Assembly: GCA_002633005.1 (NCBI GenBank)
Contig: NMRA01000100.1
Span: 270,302-334,301, forward strand
Direction of reading: 5' to 3'
DNA: 64,000 nt
Origin: Phoronis australis
Taxonomy: Eukaryota; Phoronida; Phoronidae
The translations under genes and the position numbers were made by a program. This document shows positions 59,151-64,000 of the stretch, one piece after another. How positions within the stretch are numbered: position 1 is the first letter of the stretch; every line of letters starts with the position of its first letter. Below the pieces are notes generated by a model. It did not search any database and was not told where the DNA came from. It saw only the letters and a program-made list of their open reading frames with translations.

Positions 59151-59902
59151 TGTTACAGACCGGTGCTACTAGCTTTCGGTGCGAAGATTGACTGAAGACT
59201 GGTTCGAGTTAATCCTTTATTAATCTCGACCGTACGTTCACAAGCCTACTCAAACAAAACGTCCGACGTAATGTCTGTTTATGCTCCAGCCAGTGCTGCG
59301 AAGCCTTGACTTGTATTGAACTTCTGAGATACTTCCAGCAACTGTTACACTCGATTCAATAACCTGCTGTCTCTATAGCTGGCTCTCTATTGACTATCGC
59401 TGTAACTGCTGATTCTCTTGACTGCAACTCAACTGTAGTTCTCTTGACTAACTTGCTTGAACTTACTTGATCTCTCAACTTGATCTTCTTGGGCTCAACT
59501 CACTTAATCTTCTTGGACTCAAGTGACTTAAACTGACTAACACAAACCCGTGCTTGTGTATTTATAGCCTAATGCATTGTTCTGGAACTTTTCATCAATT
59601 CAAGCACATACCAGAACTTTCTGGAACCTACCCAATCTTTCTACAAACATGTACTAGTCTCTAGAATATTCCAGACTTCATCAATCACTGTCATGCTACA
59701 GTCTTCTAGAAAGTTCCACACTATACTGTAGTAAACAAATTACATCATCACTGTTCTGACCTCAGTCTTCTAGAAAGTTCCATACTATTCTGTAGTAAAC
59801 AAATTACATCATCATTGTACTTAACTCAGGGGTCATGCAAATCAAACTGAATAACAAAACAAAACAATACAACTAATAATAATGTCAGACTATATTCTGA
59901 CA
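59151..59902 (-). mobile_element. Probable solo LTR
   Basis: Read on the minus strand the 752-bp unit starts TGTCAGAATATAG (59902) and ends GGTCTGTAACA (59151). It has GGCTATAAATA (59569-59559) as a promoter box and AATAAA (59222-59217) as a polyadenylation signal, in the order and spacing of an LTR. The stretch between them is rich in cttgaact-type repeats, and a 64-bp tandem duplication lies in the U3-like part. There is no partner LTR or internal region. The flanks are caggt and acctg, which are inverted rather than direct repeats, so a true target duplication is not shown. Confidence 0.6.
59699..59826. repeat. 64-bp tandem duplication
   Basis: Two units (59699-59762 and 59763-59826) beginning cagtcttctagaaagttcca and containing gtagtaaacaaattacatca. 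They differ at a few positions. They lie inside the probable solo LTR. Confidence 0.9.
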
Positions 59903-60279
59903 ACCTGACGACGTCTAGTACTGGCATGTTACTTTCATGGAGATGTTTAGAAGTTGTGTGGCAAAATGGGATGTCTTTTTAAAAATCCCGATTTTTAAAG
60001 AACATTTTTGTTATCGTTGCTAAGGCCTTTTTCAATTGAATATTAGAACAATGCACCAAAATTTATTTCATTTCCTTCAAATGAGCTTTTTCTCAAACAA
60101 ATACATGTTTTTGTTTAAGTAAGAAAATTCAAATGGTTAAGACGGCAACAAGTGCTGCATTTTGCCTTTCAAACTTTTTGGGTGAAAAGAGTTGGATTAA
60201 TCGCCCAGTCTATTATTTGACTGCAAGCGAAGTATGCTGCACACCTTTAAATTAAGAGTACAAAGGCTGGCCCAGGGAC
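59903..60279. other. Short interval without features
   Basis: Nothing recognised. Confidence 0.5.
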
Positions 60280-60685
60280 CTGGGCCCGGTCTCCAATCTT
60301 TTTACTCGAAATGGAACTCGAAATTAGGTTTGGCATTTTCTACTCTACTTTTGGGTGAACTCAAGATAAGTATCTATTATTCTAGGCTCGAGTACACAAT
60401 AACTTACGTAGATAATTTATTGCCCTTAGTTCACAGTTTGTAAACCCAATATTAAAGCAATAAGTTCGAGTTTGAACTCGAAATTTCGAGTTTTTACTCG
60501 AGTTAATAGCACGAATATAAGGGTCTTCAAGGGCAAACTTGAACTAGAAACTCCTATGCATAAACTATAATGTATTCGAGCACAGTCTGATAACCAATTA
60601 TCTTAAGTTCGCACAAAAGGAGCAGAGAAATTGCCAAAAATAGTTTTGAGTTCGTTTCGAGTACAAAAATTAGAGACCGGGCCCT
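60280..60685. mobile_element. Foldback MITE, copy 2
   Basis: About 406 bp, nearly identical to 28483-28895, with ends tgggcccggtctcc and gagaccgggccctg. It lacks a few bases (an acat of tacgtacatgtaaat) found in copy 1. The low divergence implies recent amplification relative to the other elements here. Confidence 0.82.
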
Positions 60686-60740
60686 GAACGATCGTCTTTC
60701 CATTCGAAAATTATTGTGAGCGGCATCTACTAGCATTTGA

Positions 60741-60917
60741 GGCAATATCCCGAATTTTGAGAACCAGTTTGGTGTCCGTTATTCTGAGAGCAGAAAACTG
60801 GTTCTCACCGATGCAACAGGGGAAATCCATGTGACAGCTCAGCAGGTTTTCCACATACTGGAGGCCTTAAGTTGCCCGCCTCAGCCATGTGACGTCACCC
60901 ATATGTTCATAGCATGA
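60741..60917 (+). CDS. Short coding-like frame, unknown
   Basis: The plus frame to the stop at 60915-60917 reads NQFGVRYSESRKLVLTDATG, EIHVTAQQVFHILEALSCPP, then QPCDVTHMFIA. A possible acceptor cgaattttgag|AAC lies inside it. The composition is convincing for protein, but no family is recognised and no upstream exon was found; the foldback MITE sits just upstream. It may be the final exon of a gene or a relic. Confidence 0.3.
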   Translation, partial: GNIPNFENQFGVRYSESRKLVLTDATGEIHVTAQQVFHILEALSCPPQPCDVTHMFIA

Positions 60918-61703
60918 TACCTCATTTACGGCTGGTTACAACCAAAGATATAATATAATTACACCAAAGACTCGGTATACAACTTTGTTACAACGCAAGT
61001 TTCGGCCAGCAGTGTAGACGCAAGCTATGTGAACGATTGCAAGTATCACTTTTTTTCTGGCGCTTGGCTCCAAAATTCTACTGGCGCACGAAAAGGGGGC
61101 ATGTGTTGATTTATCGTTAATCAATTTATTGCAGAGCAGGGTGAACGCGCTGTGACATCAATTTTCGCTTTAATAGAAATTCGGTTGAAGAGGAAGCAAA
61201 CTAACTGCTAGTGAAAGGCATCGGTTTTTACGCGGACAGCACGCAAGTCTTCTCGATTTTATCGCTGTTATTGTGGTCTCCAATTGTTAGGGGGTGGAAA
61301 ACAAAACAGTGCGCGAGTATTGGCTGGGATGAGTTTGATACGTGAATCGCGCACACATCAACATAGAGGCCATTTCCTATACACAACATCTTGTGAAATC
61401 AGTGGTGATAGGCATCTACCTTATTAAACAAAGTTAAAGTTTCTAAATATCTAAAATCAAAGGAGTCGGTTGAAATTCTTACGTCTTGTATGGAATCAGT
61501 GAAGCGATGCGAAAACAGATCGTAGAAAGGCACACGACATTGCCTTATACACTTTTGCCTGCCGCGCCTCCTGGGTCAGTAGGCCTAGACTACTACATAT
61601 ACACCGCCTGTGACCAAGACCCAGAGCGGAATTTAATTTGCATTTGGCAAAACTAAAATTCGCCGCACTGGTCGAGGGAAACGAAAGCGAGATATATATT
61701 TAC
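60918..61703. other. Presumed intron downstream of the exon at 61704
   Basis: No following exon of the minus-strand gene could be picked out. Confidence 0.35.
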
Positions 61704-61764
61704 CTGCGAGCGCCGCTGCCTCTTGCACAACGAAGGTCGTCGACGACACCAAGCTAGCCTCCAT
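61704..61764 (-). CDS. Candidate first coding exon, unknown protein
   Basis: On the minus strand, ATG at 61764-61762 in a good context (ccgaaATGGAGG) opens MEASLVSSTTFVVQEAAALA plus one base, ending at donor GCAG|GTAAAT (61704/61703). The GC-rich, CpG-rich surroundings on the 5' side fit a promoter region. Later exons should lie at lower coordinates but were not recognised, so the product is unknown. Confidence 0.42.
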
Positions 61765-62370
61765 TTCGGCCGTTCACGGAAGACAGTGGATTGTTATACA
61801 ACCTAGGCGAGTCATCAAACCAACAGTCCTTTGTGTTGGTGTCACGAGTATGACATAAACTCATCGGCATGGCCATTTACTGCCAATATTCCAGCCTTCA
61901 TTGCAGACCATGCCCAAAGTCCAATGTCGAGTTGACCCGCGCCGTTCAATGCGGTCAGGCTGGCGGAGGTCATGTAAACAAATCGAATGACATCAGTTTC
62001 TGCTCGGCTTATTGAAGGATTCGTACATGGATATTGAGTGTATTTGTTTGTTCGCTCCATTCAGCAACTGCTGTGCCGTAACTGCTAATCATTTCACTGG
62101 GGTTGCTTACCGTACGGACACAACAGACGCTCGGCGAGAAAATCTAGCGCGATCATGTGGTAACGCATGCACGATGTCTCGCAAAGACATGCACGACTTT
62201 GCGTATTCGCTCGATTCAGTGCGCCAGATGTCTAAGATATTTGGGGGAGAGCGATAACCATCCCTGCATGTTGGCATGTTGTTTCTCATACGTAGGCCTA
62301 CTGTACACTTGGAAAGTAATCGTGACAACTGAAATCGACTACATATATGTACATGCCAGTGTATAAGTAG
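61765..62370. other. Presumed promoter side or intergenic DNA
   Basis: No exon supported beyond the candidate start at 61764. Confidence 0.4.
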
Positions 62371-62480
62371 CAGTGGCGGATCTAGGATATCACAAGGGGG
62401 GGCCAACATTTTGTCCGGCTGTGAGCATTTGCGCCCACCACGATTGTAGATGCGTATAGCACCGAATGGGGGGACCCCCC
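62371..62480 (+). mobile_element. CAGTGGCGGATC-family element, left end only
   Basis: Begins cagtggcggatctagg after flank ataagtag and runs into G and C runs as in the other family members. The matching right end was not found, so it is truncated or too worn. Confidence 0.45.
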
Positions 62481-62616
62481 TCCCGCCCAGGAAATTTTTC
62501 TGTTTTTCCTCTAAAAATCAAGCATTTTCCTTGATTCCTGAAGTATTATCCAAGAAAAAAAGGCAAAAAAAAAAAAAAAAAAACGCGGAGCACGTGCCAA
62601 ACAGGAAAACTGCAAA

Positions 62617-62683
62617 TACCACAGACTCGAAGTCACAACCTGGCGGTTAGAGCGCGCGTGCTTTACCACTACCCACCACGATT
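62617..62683 (-). repeat. tRNA-derived SINE-like head
   Basis: On the minus strand, GGTGGGTAGTGGTAAAGCA carries an A-box-like TGGGTAGTGG, followed about 33 bases later by B-box-like GACTTCGAGTC. This is tRNA spacing, but the arms pair poorly. A plus-strand poly-A tract (62563-62583) lies beside it. Most likely a SINE or tRNA pseudogene rather than a working tRNA. Confidence 0.5.
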
Positions 62684-63818
62684 TAACTACTAATGTGACA
62701 CGAACAGACCTACTTGTTTGTAGTCCACAGCGTTTGCGCGCGAAACCCACTTCTTTTTGTAATGCTTATTATACGTTTTATATTTTGTGCAATCGGTTCT
62801 TAAAAAATTTGTTGTATTTAGAATAGTCTTCAAATGCCCAAAAGACCAAATCCGTTTTTCGTGTTGGCAATAATGACGGGATTGAGTCGGAAATCGTCTA
62901 AGTTAAGGTTTGACAAAGAGAGAATTATGAGTTTCTGAGTGATTCACAAAGGCTTCGATTAAAATTCACATCTTACCAGCAGCTTCTGTTTTTTCATCGT
63001 CACTCAGGTTCCATTTTCTTTAAAAAATGAAGTAAATTTTCTTCATTGCACAGTGGAGCAGACGACGGAAACGGAGTCGTAGTGCGTAGCGCCACTGCCG
63101 TTCGCCTGGGATATCGCGGGAGAGCCTATACTTAGTCATAGCAAAGACGCTAACAAGACTATTCACCAAGGCCGCCGCCATTATTGTGTCATGGACCGTG
63201 GCGACACCTAACGGGTGTGTGTGGGCCAACGAAGTACGTAAGGCATTCACTATGGCCGATCTTAGTTTGCCAAATTCAAAATTGTCAGTGAAGTGTCTTT
63301 GTTTAAAAAATTAAAAACAAAAAACACGAACACTGTAATGAAAAAATACACATAGGCAAAATATAGAGTAAACCAAGAAAAAATTTGGGCAGCAAAGGTA
63401 ATATAAATTACGAGAAATAAATCATAAGCAAGAGGGAGACTCAGTAATAAGAGCTGAGCTGATGAAAGTAGGTTATTGGAGAATGTGCATGTACCAAACC
63501 TGTAGGATTTTGTCCAGGGGGGTCAGGAATGTAATAAACATCAAATGGATCTGCTGAAGAAGAGATAGGAGTGGGGGCTGCCCCTCAACCAATTGAAAGG
63601 TTGGGGGCAAAGATAGCTTTCTTCCCCCAATATTCCAGGTGTTAATATCAATTAAGTAACAATTAATTATGTAAGCTTTTAGCACACAAACTTTGTTTTA
63701 AATGAAATGGAGAAATTAGTAGATCTTTCTTTCGAAAATTCATATCTTAAAAACGTTCTAGAATCAAGCAGTTGTGTCTGTGCCCAGTTACATAAAACTG
63801 TCCCAAATATCGACCCAA
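62684..63818. other. Interval without a supported gene
   Basis: No exons or complete elements recognised. Confidence 0.45.
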
Positions 63819-63977
63819 CAGGGCCATATCCAGGATTTTTTAAAGGGGGGGTCGGATAATGATTTTTTAAGAAAGGTGGCCCAAGTCAACAATTTGAAAA
63901 TTCTAGCATTGATATCACTACAATCAAGGAAAATGGGGGGTCCAGACCCCTTTAACCTGCCACCCTGGATCTGCCTG
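63819..63977 (+). mobile_element. CAG-ended MITE, worn copy
   Basis: Starts cagggccatatccaggattt, ends ccaccctggatctgcctg, and is 159 bp, the size of the 15893 and 47281 MITEs. Inverted ends match imperfectly and G/C runs sit just inside them. No target duplication visible. Confidence 0.5.
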
Positions 63978-64000
63978 TACTCAACTGAGTTGGTAAATCT

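Overview
The window is animal nuclear DNA: short protein-coding exons with GT-AG introns, large introns, and many old transposable-element copies. Recognisable genes are a FANCM-type helicase, an SLC16 monocarboxylate-transporter-like protein and THAP zinc fingers. The transposons include a BEL/Pao LTR element, Penelope-like elements and many short inverted-repeat elements. Single N positions, two N gaps and a 208-bp duplicated block look like a draft assembly of a very heterozygous genome. A marine invertebrate (hemichordate, cephalochordate or mollusc type) fits, but the sequence does not fix the species.

Left third (1-17.2 kb): mostly unannotatable DNA with a tRNA-derived repeat and a decayed Penelope-like element on the minus strand. 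Two neighbouring exons of a FANCM orthologue lie on the plus strand (8724-8930 and 9798-10014). The intron between them is almost entirely a decayed tandem array whose unit resembles the 3' splice site and start of the second exon. It also holds a ghost copy of part of the first exon. Beyond that are a duplicated block around an N, a pseudogene of a multicopy element protein, nested repeats, and a second Penelope-like copy ending in an N gap.

Middle (17.2-35 kb): reading splice sites rather than long ORFs gives a five-exon minus-strand gene (21046 down to 18030). It encodes a 168-residue charged, probably coiled-coil protein that I cannot assign to a family. A complete four-exon SLC16-like gene follows on the minus strand (34791 down to 26430). 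Its exon phases join to 450 codons, the usual size for the family. One of its introns carries a 413-bp foldback element that recurs at 60.3 kb.

Right half (35-64 kb): mainly mobile DNA. There are several inverted-repeat families, including a 1.8-kb element with a 5-bp target duplication and related 156-168 bp derivatives. A BEL/Pao element has two LTRs and a gag region but its pol is deleted at the protease start. There is also a probable solo LTR. Coding traces are two THAP fragments, a convincing first exon on the minus strand (61764-61704) and several low-confidence single exons. Nothing suggests an operon or bacterial system. The novelty lies in the FANCM intron array, the unassigned coiled-coil gene and the element families.
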